Assembly: GCA_964246985.1 (NCBI GenBank)
Contig: CAXTSE010000005.1
Span: forward strand, 1 to 64,000
Length of the DNA: 64,000 nucleotides
Reading direction: 5' to 3'
Source: CAXTSE01 sp964246985
Lineage (GTDB): Bacteria > Actinomycetota > Actinomycetes > Actinomycetales > Microbacteriaceae
In this document: piece by piece, positions 49,678 through 60,814 of the stretch
Position numbering within the stretch: position 1 is the first letter of the stretch
Layout: every line of letters starts with the position of its first letter
Position numbers and translations under genes: made by a program
The notes under the pieces: generated by a model
The model's input: only the letters and a program-made list of their open reading frames with translations
Told to the model about the DNA's origin: nothing
Databases searched by the model: none

Positions 49678-50793
49678 ATGCTACCGGCGCCGAAAACCAC
49701 GCGATTCAGCCTGGCCGACGTGTTGCCGAATTGCCTCGACGCGCTCGCGGGACGGCGGGGCGCGATGGGTCTGGCACCGGTGACCCACGCCATCGTCCTG
49801 CTCGTCGACGGGCTCGGACGCAGTGCTCTCGGGGCCCACGCGGGGCACGCCCGCACCCTGTCTGCGCGGCTGCCGCGCGATCCGGCCATCTCCTCCGGGT
49901 TCCCGACGACCACCGCAGCGGCCCTCGCGACGCTGACGACGGGAACGATGCCCGGTCAGCACGGCATGGTGGGCTACCGAGCGCTCGATGCGGCGAACGA
50001 CAGGGTGGTCAATCAGCTGAGCGGATGGGACGGTCGGCTCGACCCAGCCACCTGGCAGCGGATGCCCACGCTGTTCGAGCGGGCAGCCGCAGACGGCGTG
50101 CGCAGCGTGGCGATCGGAGCACCTCGCTACCGCGACTCGGGCTTCTCGCACGCCGTGCTGCGCGGAGCGGACTTCCGCAGCGGCACCTCGATCGCCGACC
50201 GGTTCGAGCGTGCGACGACCGAACTCGCGACGCCCGGCCCCGCCTTGGTCTACCTGTACGTGCCCGAGCTCGACGTCGCCGCGCACGCGCACGGTCTCGA
50301 CTCGGCTCAGTGGGTCGCGGCGCTCGAGACCGTCGACGCCGCGGTGGCCGGGCTCGCCGCCTCGCTCGGACCGGCACAGGGGCTCCTCGTCACCGCCGAC
50401 CACGGCATCGTCGACGTGCCAGCCGGGGCGCAGGTGATCGTGGCGCCGGAGCTGCTGGCGGGTGTCCGGCATGTGGCGGGGGAGCCGCGCTGCCTGCAGC
50501 TCCATCTCGAGCAGGGTGCGGATGCCGACGAGACCGCCGAGCGCTGGCGGGCCTCCGAGGGCGGGCGGGCCTGGATCGCGACGCGCACCGAGGCCGTGTC
50601 GGCCGGCTGGTTCGGCGAGGTGGACCCCGCCGTGCTGCCACGCATCGGCGATGTCCTGGTCGCGGCGCGCAAGCGCGTCGCCTACTACGTGGACGCCGAC
50701 GACACCGGCCGACGCATGGTCGGCCAGCACGGATCGCTCAGCCCCGACGAGGCGCTGGTGCCGATGCTGAGGTTCGGAGCCTTCTCCGCGTGA
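49678..50793 (+). CDS. Alkaline-phosphatase-superfamily phosphodiesterase (nucleotide pyrophosphatase-like)
   Basis: 371-aa metal-dependent phosphodiesterase. Metal site 1 lies in IVLLVDGLGRSAL, the nucleophile Thr in SGFPTTTAAALATLTTG, a second Asp in YLYVPELDVAAHAHG, and further ligands in VTADHGIVDVP and VGQHGSLSPDE. This is the type I phosphodiesterase/nucleotide pyrophosphatase pattern. There is no signal peptide. The start at 49678 is supported by conservation of the N-terminal block and by TAAGAT upstream; the much longer open frame before it is an antisense shadow of parC. It diverges from parC with only 12 bp between the starts. Confidence 0.9.
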   Translation: MLPAPKTTRFSLADVLPNCLDALAGRRGAMGLAPVTHAIVLLVDGLGRSALGAHAGHARTLSARLPRDPAISSGFPTTTAAALATLTTGTMPGQHGMVGYRALDAANDRVVNQLSGWDGRLDPATWQRMPTLFERAAADGVRSVAIGAPRYRDSGFSHAVLRGADFRSGTSIADRFERATTELATPGPALVYLYVPELDVAAHAHGLDSAQWVAALETVDAAVAGLAASLGPAQGLLVTADHGIVDVPAGAQVIVAPELLAGVRHVAGEPRCLQLHLEQGADADETAERWRASEGGRAWIATRTEAVSAGWFGEVDPAVLPRIGDVLVAARKRVAYYVDADDTGRRMVGQHGSLSPDEALVPMLRFGAFSA

Positions 50794-50796
50794 GGC

Positions 50797-51888
50797 CTAG
50801 AGGTCGTCGTCGGTGCGAGCGCCGAAGACGATCTCGTCCCACGACGGCATCGAGGCGCGACCCTTCTTCCCACGGGAGATGCCGTGCGGACCTGTGCCAC
50901 CCGTCGACCCGGACGAGGGCGATCCCGCGGAGGACATCGGCCTCTCGTCGGGGAAGAGCGGGATGTCGATGAGCCGGACCGCGCCGGTCGACGGGTGTGA
51001 GGCCATCGACTCCTCGTGGTTGGGGTCCATCGGGTCACGCTCGCCCCGGCGGCGGCGGAGCGCCTCGAGCAGGTCGGCGGTCTGGTTGACGGGTCGGACG
51101 TCGTCGGCGTCGGGATCCGCTCCCACGCGACCGTGCGGCACCATCTCGAGCAGCGGGCCGGTCTGCAGGCCGTCGAGGTGGTGCGCTCCGTCCGAGGCTG
51201 CGCCGGCCGCAGCGGACCCGGCGGATGCGGAGTCCACGGCCACCGAGGCGAATGCTCCGCTGTCGAAGCGGGCCGCATCCGGCTGCTCGTCGACGGCGAC
51301 GGCCCGGAGCCGCGGGATCAGCGAGGCCGGGAGCTCGCCCTGCTGGGAGAGCGAGACCGCCTCCGCGTTCTGCGGCGAGAGCGTCGACTTCTTGGGGTCG
51401 AAGGTCCAGCGCGCGTCGCGATCGACCGTGTCGGAGATGAAGGTGAGCTTGACGATCCACTCGCCGCCCTCCTCCTTCCAGGACGCCCAGCGCTCGGACA
51501 GCGCACCCGACTCGACGAGACGCCGACGGATGACCGTGCCGAAGGTCGTGCCGCTCGAGAGCGGGTCGACGTCGAGAGCCGTGTGCACCGGCACGGCCAG
51601 GGCCGATTCGATGACGTACTCGCGCTCCGCGAGCACGGGCCCTTCGAAGCGCTGCACGTACTCGAGGTCGGCGCCGGTGACGGCCGAGACGTCCTCCGCG
51701 GACATGCCCGAGCGGATGTGCGACTGGATCTCGCGCGGCGACAGCTTGCGGCCGGTGCCCATTCCGGGCGACGACTGGCGCAGTCGCGACTGCAGCACGT
51801 CGTCGACGGGGACGCGGAATCGCGCACCGTCATCCGATGCGACCAGGAGGGCGCCGTCCTCGACGCCGATCACCTTGAGCTCTTGCAT
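50797..51888 (-). CDS. sepH: SepH septation protein (DUF3071)
   Basis: 363-aa FtsZ-associated division protein of actinobacteria. The N-terminal DUF3071 domain runs from MQELKVIGVEDGALLVASDDGARFRVPVD to about residue 90 with the HTH-like LSPREIQSHIRSGMSAEDVSAVTG, the segment shown in Streptomyces to stimulate FtsZ assembly. Then FEGPVLAEREYVIESAL, a WKEEGGEWIVKLTF block, and a long disordered C-terminus. ATG at 51888 has GGAGG nine bases upstream; an ATG at 51942 adds 18 unconserved residues. Confidence 0.92.
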   Translation of the reverse strand: MQELKVIGVEDGALLVASDDGARFRVPVDDVLQSRLRQSSPGMGTGRKLSPREIQSHIRSGMSAEDVSAVTGADLEYVQRFEGPVLAEREYVIESALAVPVHTALDVDPLSSGTTFGTVIRRRLVESGALSERWASWKEEGGEWIVKLTFISDTVDRDARWTFDPKKSTLSPQNAEAVSLSQQGELPASLIPRLRAVAVDEQPDAARFDSGAFASVAVDSASAGSAAAGAASDGAHHLDGLQTGPLLEMVPHGRVGADPDADDVRPVNQTADLLEALRRRRGERDPMDPNHEESMASHPSTGAVRLIDIPLFPDERPMSSAGSPSSGSTGGTGPHGISRGKKGRASMPSWDEIVFGARTDDDL

Positions 51889-52075
51889 GCCGAACGACCT
51901 CCAGCCGTCACGAAATTCACGCTCAGGATGCCACGCCTGCACTGCAAAACCGGGGAATACCGTGGGCGCGCCGTGAGTTCTGTCGGTGGCGATGGAAAGC
52001 AGGCTCGAGCGGTTTGCTTACACAGCATGAATCATGCAGACTGTCGCCGCCCATAGAGACAGAAATTGGATGGTC

Positions 52076-52369
52076 ATGGCAACCGACTACGACGCACCGA
52101 GGAAAAACGACGAGGACACCGAGTCGATCCAGGCCCTCCAGGAGCGTGTCCCCGACAAGCTCTCGGGAGTCGTCGACGCCGAGGATGCCGACAACCCCGG
52201 CAGCTTCGAACTGGGCGGTCAGGACCTCGCGGACCTCGACCTGGACGTCGTCGTGCTGCCCGCGCAGGAGGACGAGTTCACCTGCACCAACTGCTTCCTC
52301 GTGAAGCACCAGTCGCAGTTCGACCACAAGGGCAAGTACGGACCCGTCTGCCACGAGTGCTCTCTCTGA
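52076..52369 (+). CDS. DUF4193 small zinc-ribbon protein
   Basis: 97-aa acidic protein (MATDYDAPRKNDEDTESIQALQ) conserved in actinobacteria next to dut and sepH. The C-terminus has two CxxC pairs (CTNCFLVKHQSQ and CHECSL) predicting a zinc ribbon. The start is set by the family N-terminus MATDYDAPR; an upstream ATG at 52034 adds 14 non-conserved residues. Function unknown. Confidence 0.92.
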   Translation: MATDYDAPRKNDEDTESIQALQERVPDKLSGVVDAEDADNPGSFELGGQDLADLDLDVVVLPAQEDEFTCTNCFLVKHQSQFDHKGKYGPVCHECSL

Positions 52370-52387
52370 GCATCGTCTTCTGACGCT

Positions 52388-52816
52388 CTACTCCTTCAAC
52401 GCCGACGCGAGAGCGTCGGCGTTGCGCGTGGAGACGAGCCAGTAGGGCGTCGGGTCGTCCGGGTCGGCGAGGTCGATGCGCACGAGGTCGGGCAGCCATC
52501 CGCGCACGAGCAGCCAGGCGCGCGCGTCCAGGTGCACGCCGCGCTGAGCTGTCGCCTCGGCTCCGTGGTGCGCCTCTGCCGCGGCGATGACCGCCCGAGG
52601 CAGGCGCGCGCGACCCGCGCGAAGCTCGTCGGCGGTGACCTCGATCGTCGGGGTCGTGGCGACCAGCACACCGACCACCGCCGCGTAGAGCAGGACCGCG
52701 ACGGCGACACCGGCGATCGGCGAGATCGGCAGGAAGACGAGCAGGCTCGCGGGGATGACGAGAGCGGTCGTGAGGAACACCCAGGGGGACGGCCAGAGGC
52801 GCTCTCGGTACAGCAT
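52388..52816 (-). CDS. DUF3093 membrane protein
   Basis: 142-aa protein with two N-terminal helices (about residues 12-32 and 36-55) and a soluble C-terminal domain (LRAGRARLPRAVIAAAEAH, ARAWLLVRGWLPDLVRIDLADPDDPTPYWLVSTR), the DUF3093 layout. It is divergently encoded next to dut, a conserved actinobacterial arrangement. GGGGAG directly precedes the ATG. Function unknown. Confidence 0.9.
   Translation of the reverse strand: MLYRERLWPSPWVFLTTALVIPASLLVFLPISPIAGVAVAVLLYAAVVGVLVATTPTIEVTADELRAGRARLPRAVIAAAEAHHGAEATAQRGVHLDARAWLLVRGWLPDLVRIDLADPDDPTPYWLVSTRNADALASALKE
52398..52423. terminator. Hairpin between DUF4193 and DUF3093 (inside the DUF3093 3' end)
   Basis: Perfect 11-bp stem AACGCCGACGC/GCGTCGGCGTT with a GAGA loop. 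It lies in the last codons of DUF3093 and 29 bp after the DUF4193 stop, so it probably ends both convergent transcripts. Confidence 0.7.
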
Positions 52817-52836
52817 CTCCCCATTCGACCATGGGC

Positions 52837-52842
52837 TAGCCT
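52837..52842 (+). promoter_or_regulatory. -10 element, leaderless promoter of dut
   Basis: TAGCCT, six bases before the GTG at 52849. Confidence 0.55.
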
Positions 52843-52848
52843 CGTTGC

Positions 52849-53304
52849 GTGACCGACGCGATCGAGGTGCTGCTGCTCGGGGACGCGATCCCCGCCTACG
52901 CGCACCCCGGTGACGCGGGGGCCGATCTGGTGTCCGCGGAGCAGCTCGTCCTCAGGCCGGGTGAGCGGGCGACGGTCGGCACCGGCGTCTCGATCGCCCT
53001 CCCGGACGGCTACGTCGCCTTCGTGGTGCCCCGCAGCGGGCTCGCAGCGAAGCACGGCCTCACCATCGTCAACAGTCCGGGCACCGTCGACGCCGGCTAT
53101 CGCGGCGAGATCCGCGTCACCCTGCTGAACACCGACACCACCGAGCCGTATGCGATCGCCCCCGGCGACCGCATCGCGCAGCTGATCGTCATGCCCGTCT
53201 CCCGTGCACGCTTCGTCCCGGTGGAGCGCCTCCCCGGCAGTCACCGCGGGACCGGCGGCTTCGGATCGACGGGCTACGCCACCCCGACAGGAGCAACTCC
53301 GTGA
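52849..53304 (+). CDS. dut: Deoxyuridine 5'-triphosphate nucleotidohydrolase
   Basis: 151-aa trimeric dUTPase that hydrolyses dUTP to dUMP. All five motifs are present: AGADLVS, VPRSGLAAKHG, VNSPGTVDAGYRGEI, GDRIAQLIV and the C-terminal RGTGGFGSTG that closes the site. GTG start. The stop overlaps the GTG of the next gene by four bases. Confidence 0.96.
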   Translation: MTDAIEVLLLGDAIPAYAHPGDAGADLVSAEQLVLRPGERATVGTGVSIALPDGYVAFVVPRSGLAAKHGLTIVNSPGTVDAGYRGEIRVTLLNTDTTEPYAIAPGDRIAQLIVMPVSRARFVPVERLPGSHRGTGGFGSTGYATPTGATP

Positions 53305-53939
53305 CCGACACCCCCTCCGAGCTGACCGGAATCGAGACCACGGACGACGACGTCCCCGTCGAGCAGCCGAAGTCCGCACCCGACGACCGCGACACCGAGG
53401 GACCGCTCGATGAGAGCGAGGCCAACGCCGTGCGCCCCTATGTCGACCTCGGCGCCATCAAGATCCTGCCGCGCCCGGATCTGCGCGTGCGTCTCGAAGT
53501 CGAGGAGGGCACCAAGCGCGTCGTCGCGGTCGCACTCGACTACGCCGAATCGACCCTTCAGCTGCAGGCGTTCGCCGCACCGCGGAACGCGGGGCTGTGG
53601 CACGAGATCCGCGGGCAGATCTCGGAGCAGGTGACGAAGCAGGGCGGCTCGATCGCGCTCGCCTCCGGCGCCTTCGGCCCCGAGCTGCACGCACAGCTGG
53701 CGAACGCCGGCGGCACACCGCGACCGGCCCGCTTCATCGGCGTCGACGGACCCCGCTGGTTCCTGCGCGGAGTGGTGAGCGGCAAGGCGGCGACGGATGA
53801 GGCGGTCGGCAAGCAGATCGACGAACTGTTCCGCAGCGTGGTCGTGGTGCGCGGCTCGCAGCCCATGCCGCCGCGCGACCTGATCCCGCTGCAGGTGCCT
53901 CCGACGGCGCAGGCCACGGCACCCACGCAGAGCGTCTGA
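53301..53939 (+). CDS. DUF3710 domain protein
   Basis: 212-aa acidic soluble protein conserved downstream of dut in actinobacteria. The core has YVDLGAIKILPRPDLRVRLEVEEGTKRVVAVAL, LQLQAFAAPRNAGLWHEIRGQI, GVDGPRWFLRGVVSGKAA and VVVVRGSQPMPPRDLIPLQ, the family landmarks. The N-terminal 45 residues are disordered and acidic. GTG start overlaps the dut stop by four bases. Function unknown. Confidence 0.92.
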   Translation: MTDTPSELTGIETTDDDVPVEQPKSAPDDRDTEGPLDESEANAVRPYVDLGAIKILPRPDLRVRLEVEEGTKRVVAVALDYAESTLQLQAFAAPRNAGLWHEIRGQISEQVTKQGGSIALASGAFGPELHAQLANAGGTPRPARFIGVDGPRWFLRGVVSGKAATDEAVGKQIDELFRSVVVVRGSQPMPPRDLIPLQVPPTAQATAPTQSV

Positions 53940-54694
53940 TGTCCGAGCAGGACCCCGGTCGGCCGACGGATCCGGCGCCCGAGCCGACGACCATCCACGA
54001 GGCCTTCGCGGCAGCCGCGCAGCGGTCCGCGCTGGGCCAGGTGAAGCCGGGGGAGACGCCGAGCGGACGCGCGCTGCTGGGGGCCGTCGGCGGCATCCGG
54101 GGGCTGATCGAGACCATCCTGCCGGGCCTCGGCTTCCTCGTCGTGTACACCCTCGCCCGCGAGGTGCTGCCGGCAGTGCTGGCGCCTCTCGCCCTGTCCA
54201 TCGTCTTCCTGGTGGTGCGCGTCGCGACCAGGTCGCCGGTGACGCCCGCCATCTCGGGCCTGATCGGGATCGGCATCTCTGCCGTCTTCGCGCTCATCAG
54301 CGGCAACGCGGCCGACAACTTCGTGCCCGGCTTCGTCATCAACTCGATCACGGTCGTCGCCATGCTCGTCAGCCTCGCCGCCCGTCGACCTCTCGTCGGC
54401 GTCGTCGTCGGCCTGCTCACCGGCGATCCGCACTGGCGGAAGGATCGCGCGAAGCTGCGGGTGGCCTACGTCGCAACCCTGCTGTGGCTGGCACTGTCCG
54501 CCGCCCGGCTGGCGGTGCAGGTGCCCCTCTACCTGGCAGCCCAGGACGGCGATCCCGGCGCCACGCAGGTGCTGGCGGCCACGAAGCTCGTGATGGGCGT
54601 TCCCCTCTACGCCGGACTGCTCTGGGTCACCTGGCTGCTGGTGCGCACCGCCTGGCGACCCGCCGACGAGCCTAATGCGGCGCCGACCGTCTGA
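53939..54694 (+). CDS. DUF3159 membrane protein
   Basis: 251-aa polytopic protein with about six transmembrane helices after a 45-residue cytoplasmic N-terminus. The block GAVGGIRGLIETILPGLGFLVVYTL and GNAADNFVPGFVINSI are typical of DUF3159. Its ATG shares one base with the preceding TGA (TGATG), completing a dut-DUF3710-DUF3159 operon seen across actinobacteria. A transport role is possible but unproven. Confidence 0.92.
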   Translation: MSEQDPGRPTDPAPEPTTIHEAFAAAAQRSALGQVKPGETPSGRALLGAVGGIRGLIETILPGLGFLVVYTLAREVLPAVLAPLALSIVFLVVRVATRSPVTPAISGLIGIGISAVFALISGNAADNFVPGFVINSITVVAMLVSLAARRPLVGVVVGLLTGDPHWRKDRAKLRVAYVATLLWLALSAARLAVQVPLYLAAQDGDPGATQVLAATKLVMGVPLYAGLLWVTWLLVRTAWRPADEPNAAPTV

Positions 54695-54705
54695 ATCGGG
54701 TAATG

Positions 54706-54723
54706 TATCTCGATATCAAGATA
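54706..54723. promoter_or_regulatory. 18-bp palindrome upstream of acn
   Basis: TATCT-CGATATCA-AGATA, a near-perfect inverted repeat about 110 bp before the aconitase start and overlapping a TAATGTAT -10-like stretch. It is probably an operator for a TCA-cycle or stress regulator; the regulator cannot be named from the sequence. Confidence 0.5.
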
Positions 54724-54833
54724 AATCGGAGCGTGCGCCCCGATCCCATCGGACACTGCCGGGCTTAGGCTTGCCTTGCTGGAACGTGCGCGCGAGGACC
54801 ATCAGGATGGTCCCGACCAGTTAGGGAGACCAC

Positions 54834-57671
<2,838 letters not shown>

Positions 57672-57694
57672 GGCACGTTCCAGCGCGCCTCGCC

Positions 57695-57700
57695 TAGGCT
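57695..57700 (+). promoter_or_regulatory. -10 element, leaderless promoter of dxs
   Basis: TAGGCT, six bases before the ATG at 57707. Confidence 0.6.
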
Positions 57701-57706
57701 GTTTGC

Positions 57707-59656
57707 ATGTCACTGCTCGAAGGAATCAGCGGACCGCGCGACCTCGACGGGTTGACGCGCGACGAGCTGGGGGAGCTCGCCGACGAGATCCGCCGTTTCC
57801 TCGTCGCGGAGGTGTCGAAGACCGGCGGGCACCTCGGTCCGAATCTCGGCGTCGTCGAGCTGACGATGGCGATCCACCGCACCTTCGACTCGCCGAACGA
57901 CGCCATCGTCTTCGACACCGGTCACCAGAGCTACGTCCACAAGCTCCTGACCGGCCGTCAGGACTTCAGCCGACTGCGACTGAAGGGCGGGCTCGCCGGC
58001 TACCCCCAGCGCTCCGAGTCGCCGCACGACATCGTCGAGAGCTCGCACGCCTCCAGCTCGCTGAGCTGGGCCGACGGCATCTCGCGTGCCTTCGCCATGA
58101 CCGGACAGGGCGATCGGCACGTGGTCGCGGTCGTCGGCGACGGCGCCCTCACGGGCGGCATGACCTGGGAGGCCCTCAACAACATCAGCGACGACAACAG
58201 CCGCCGGCTCGTGATCGTCGTCAACGACAACGGCCGCAGCTATGCGCCGACCATCGGCGGCATGGCTCGCTTCCTGAACACGGTGCGGACTCGCCGCAGC
58301 TACCGACGCCTGCACACGTCGAGCGAGAAGTTCTTCGGCATGTTCGGGGGGCCCGGACGGGCCCTGTATCGCGGCATCCGCGGGGCCGTGCACGGCTTCC
58401 TCGCCAGGTTCACCAACAACGAGGCGCTGTACTCCAACCTCGACATCAAGTACCTCGGTCCCGTGCACGGGCACGATCTCGCCGCCCTCGAGGAGACGCT
58501 GACCCAGGCGAAGGAGTACAACGCCCCGGTCATCGTGCACGTGATCACCGAGAAGGGTCACGGCTTCGGCCCGGCGGTGGCCGACGTCGCCGACCAGTTC
58601 CACGCCGTCGGGCAGATCGATCCCGAGACCGGCGAGCCCGTCGAGGCGGCCAGCCGGCCGTCGTGGACGAGCGTGTTCGCCGACGAGATCGTCGAGCTGG
58701 CCGACCACAACCCCCGTCTGGTGGGCATCACGGCCGCGATGCTGCGACCCACCGGGCTCCACCGCTTCGCCGAGAAGTACCCGGATCGCGTCTTCGACGT
58801 CGGCATCGCCGAGCAGCACGCCGTCACCAGCGCCGCCGGCCTCGCGTTCGGCGGCCTGCACCCGGTGGTCGCCCTCTACGCGACCTTCGTCAACCGCGCG
58901 TTCGATCAGATCCTGATGGATGTCGCCCTCCACCGCGCGGGCGTCACCTTCGTGCTCGACCGGGCCGGCGTCACCGGACCCGATGGACCCAGCCACCACG
59001 GCATGTGGGACCTGGCGATCCTGCAGGTCGTCCCGCACATCCGCCTCGCCGCACCGCGTGACGCCACCCGCCTGCGCGAGGAGCTCGCCGAGGCCGTCGT
59101 CGTCGACGACGGGCCGACGGTGCTGCGCTTCTCGAAGGGCAGCGTCGGGGTGGAGTTCGAGGCAGAGCGCCGCACCGACGACGGAGTCGACGTCCTCCGC
59201 GAGGCCGCCCACCGCGACGTGCTCATCGTGACGGTCGGGCCGATGGCCAAGGTCGGCCTGCAGGTCGCGGAGCGACTGGCGGCGCAGGGGATCGGTGCGA
59301 CGGTCATCGACCCGCGATGGGTCGTACCGGTGCCGGTGAGCGTCGTGGACTTCGCGCGCGAGTACCGCCTGGTCGTCACGATCGAGGACGGCGTACGCGT
59401 CGGCGGCATCGGCACCCGGATCCGCCAGGATCTGCGCGCGGCCGGTGTCGACACGGCGGTCGACGAGCTCGGCCTGCCCGACGAGTTCCTCGAGCACGCG
59501 TCGCGCGACGAGATCCTCGAGGCCGTGGGCCTCACCGATCAGCAGATCGCGCGCGACATCACCTCCCAGGTGCTCGGACAGCGCATCCCGGTGGCGCGAC
59601 AGCTGCCGCTGGATGCGCTCGAGTCGTCGTCGGTCTCCGCCGACGATCGGCCCTAG
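57707..59656 (+). CDS. dxs: 1-deoxy-D-xylulose-5-phosphate synthase
   Basis: 649-aa thiamine-diphosphate enzyme condensing pyruvate and glyceraldehyde-3-phosphate, the entry to the MEP isoprenoid pathway. Landmarks: GHLGPNLGVVELTMAIH, VFDTGHQSYVHKLLTGR, the TPP motif VVGDGALTGGMTWEALNNI, GPVHGHDL, and in the second half DVGIAEQHAVTSAAGLA and HDRAG-like LDRAGVTGPDGPSHHG. Length is standard. It starts directly behind a -10 element and is followed by the AKR gene 19 bp downstream. Confidence 0.96.
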   Translation: MSLLEGISGPRDLDGLTRDELGELADEIRRFLVAEVSKTGGHLGPNLGVVELTMAIHRTFDSPNDAIVFDTGHQSYVHKLLTGRQDFSRLRLKGGLAGYPQRSESPHDIVESSHASSSLSWADGISRAFAMTGQGDRHVVAVVGDGALTGGMTWEALNNISDDNSRRLVIVVNDNGRSYAPTIGGMARFLNTVRTRRSYRRLHTSSEKFFGMFGGPGRALYRGIRGAVHGFLARFTNNEALYSNLDIKYLGPVHGHDLAALEETLTQAKEYNAPVIVHVITEKGHGFGPAVADVADQFHAVGQIDPETGEPVEAASRPSWTSVFADEIVELADHNPRLVGITAAMLRPTGLHRFAEKYPDRVFDVGIAEQHAVTSAAGLAFGGLHPVVALYATFVNRAFDQILMDVALHRAGVTFVLDRAGVTGPDGPSHHGMWDLAILQVVPHIRLAAPRDATRLREELAEAVVVDDGPTVLRFSKGSVGVEFEAERRTDDGVDVLREAAHRDVLIVTVGPMAKVGLQVAERLAAQGIGATVIDPRWVVPVPVSVVDFAREYRLVVTIEDGVRVGGIGTRIRQDLRAAGVDTAVDELGLPDEFLEHASRDEILEAVGLTDQQIARDITSQVLGQRIPVARQLPLDALESSSVSADDRP

Positions 59657-59663
59657 GGGCGCG

Positions 59664-59669
59664 TAGCGT
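59664..59669 (+). promoter_or_regulatory. -10 element of the aldo-keto reductase gene
   Basis: TAGCGT, six bases before the ATG at 59676. GGAGGG is also present but touches the start codon. Confidence 0.45.
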
Positions 59670-59675
59670 GGAGGG

Positions 59676-60647
59676 ATGAAGCACACCTCCCTCGGATCCC
59701 TCGACGTCTCGCGCCTCGGCCTCGGCACGATGGGTATGTCGGCCTATTACTCGGGTGCCCGAAGCGACGACGCGGAGTCCATCCGCACCATCCACCGCGC
59801 CCTCGACCTCGGGGTGACCCTCATCGACACCGCCGAGATCTACGGCCCGTACATCAACGAGGAGCTCGTCGGGCGGGCGCTGCACGGCCGGCGCGACGGA
59901 GTCGTGCTGGCGACGAAGTTCGGCATCACCCGACACCGAGGAGCGGATGCGAAGCCCGTCGACGGCAGCCCCGAGAACGTCCGCCTCTCGATCGATGGTG
60001 CCCTGTCGCGCCTCGGCACGGACCGGGTCGACCTCTTCTACCAGCATCGGATGGACCCGGCCGTTCCGATCGAGGAGACGGTCGGCGCTCTGGCCGAGCT
60101 GATCGAGGAGGGCAAGATCCTCCACTACGGGCTGTCCGAGGCCGCACCGGAGACGATCCGTCGGGCGCATGCGGTGCATCCGGTCACCGCCTTGCAGAGC
60201 GAGTACTCGCTGTGGACCCGGGATCTCGAGGACGAGCACCTCCCGCTGCTGCGGGAGCTCGGCATCGGCCTCGTGCCCTACTCGCCCCTCGGCCGCGGGT
60301 TCCTGACCGGGGCGCTGCGGTCGACGGAGGGACTCGAGGCCGACGACTTCCGCCGCAACAATCCCCGCTTCACGGATGAGGCGCTGGCGGCCAATCTCCG
60401 CATCGTCGATGCGGTGGAGGCGGTGGCCGCCGATGCAGGCGCGACGCCGGCGCAGGTGGCGCTCGCCTGGCTCCTCGCGCAGGGTGAGGGCATCGCGCCC
60501 ATCCCCGGAACGAAGCGCGTCGAGCGCATCGAGGAGAACGCGGCCGCTGATGACGTCCTGCTGACGGATGCGCAGCTGGCCGTGCTCTCCGGCCTCGAGC
60601 CGCCGGTGGGGAACCGCTACGCCGACATGAGTCCGCTCAACCGGTAG
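59676..60647 (+). CDS. Aldo/keto reductase
   Basis: 323-aa NADPH-dependent reductase of the AKR13-like group. The catalytic tetrad is visible: Asp and Tyr in LIDTAEIYGPYINEELVG, Lys in VLATKFGI, His in DLFYQHRMDP. The cofactor site is VPYSPLGRGFLTG and IPIPGTKRVERIEEN-like AIPIPGT. The physiological substrate is unknown; members reduce assorted aldehydes. Confidence 0.92.
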   Translation: MKHTSLGSLDVSRLGLGTMGMSAYYSGARSDDAESIRTIHRALDLGVTLIDTAEIYGPYINEELVGRALHGRRDGVVLATKFGITRHRGADAKPVDGSPENVRLSIDGALSRLGTDRVDLFYQHRMDPAVPIEETVGALAELIEEGKILHYGLSEAAPETIRRAHAVHPVTALQSEYSLWTRDLEDEHLPLLRELGIGLVPYSPLGRGFLTGALRSTEGLEADDFRRNNPRFTDEALAANLRIVDAVEAVAADAGATPAQVALAWLLAQGEGIAPIPGTKRVERIEENAAADDVLLTDAQLAVLSGLEPPVGNRYADMSPLNR

Positions 60648-60697
60648 TCGCCGCCGCCATCGCGGCCGCGCAGATGCGCGATGTCGGTGCCCGGCGC

Positions 60698-60720
60698 TAC
60701 TCTATGTGTACAGTGTCAAC
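60698..60720 (+). promoter_or_regulatory. Promoter/operator region of the DHA2 exporter
   Basis: TACTCT (60698-60703) is a -10-like hexamer immediately followed by tgTGTACAgTGTCAAC, a half-symmetric string that could bind a TetR-type repressor of the exporter. Weak evidence, from position and shape only. Confidence 0.3.
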
Positions 60721-60814
60721 AAGGCGCGGGAATCTCTGAGGTCCCGGCGCGCTTGACGTCAGAGCGCCGGTCGGCGCCGCCCCATCCACCCCGCACGGCT
60801 CCGGAGGATCTCGC

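Noticed and set aside
54765..54779. TTAGGCTTGCCTTGC as an iron-regulator (DtxR/IdeR) box before acn
   Set aside because: Only one half matches the 19-bp consensus, and TAGGCT occurs often here as a -10 element.
57710..59728. 672-codon frame antisense to dxs
   Set aside because: A shadow of a complete Dxs gene.
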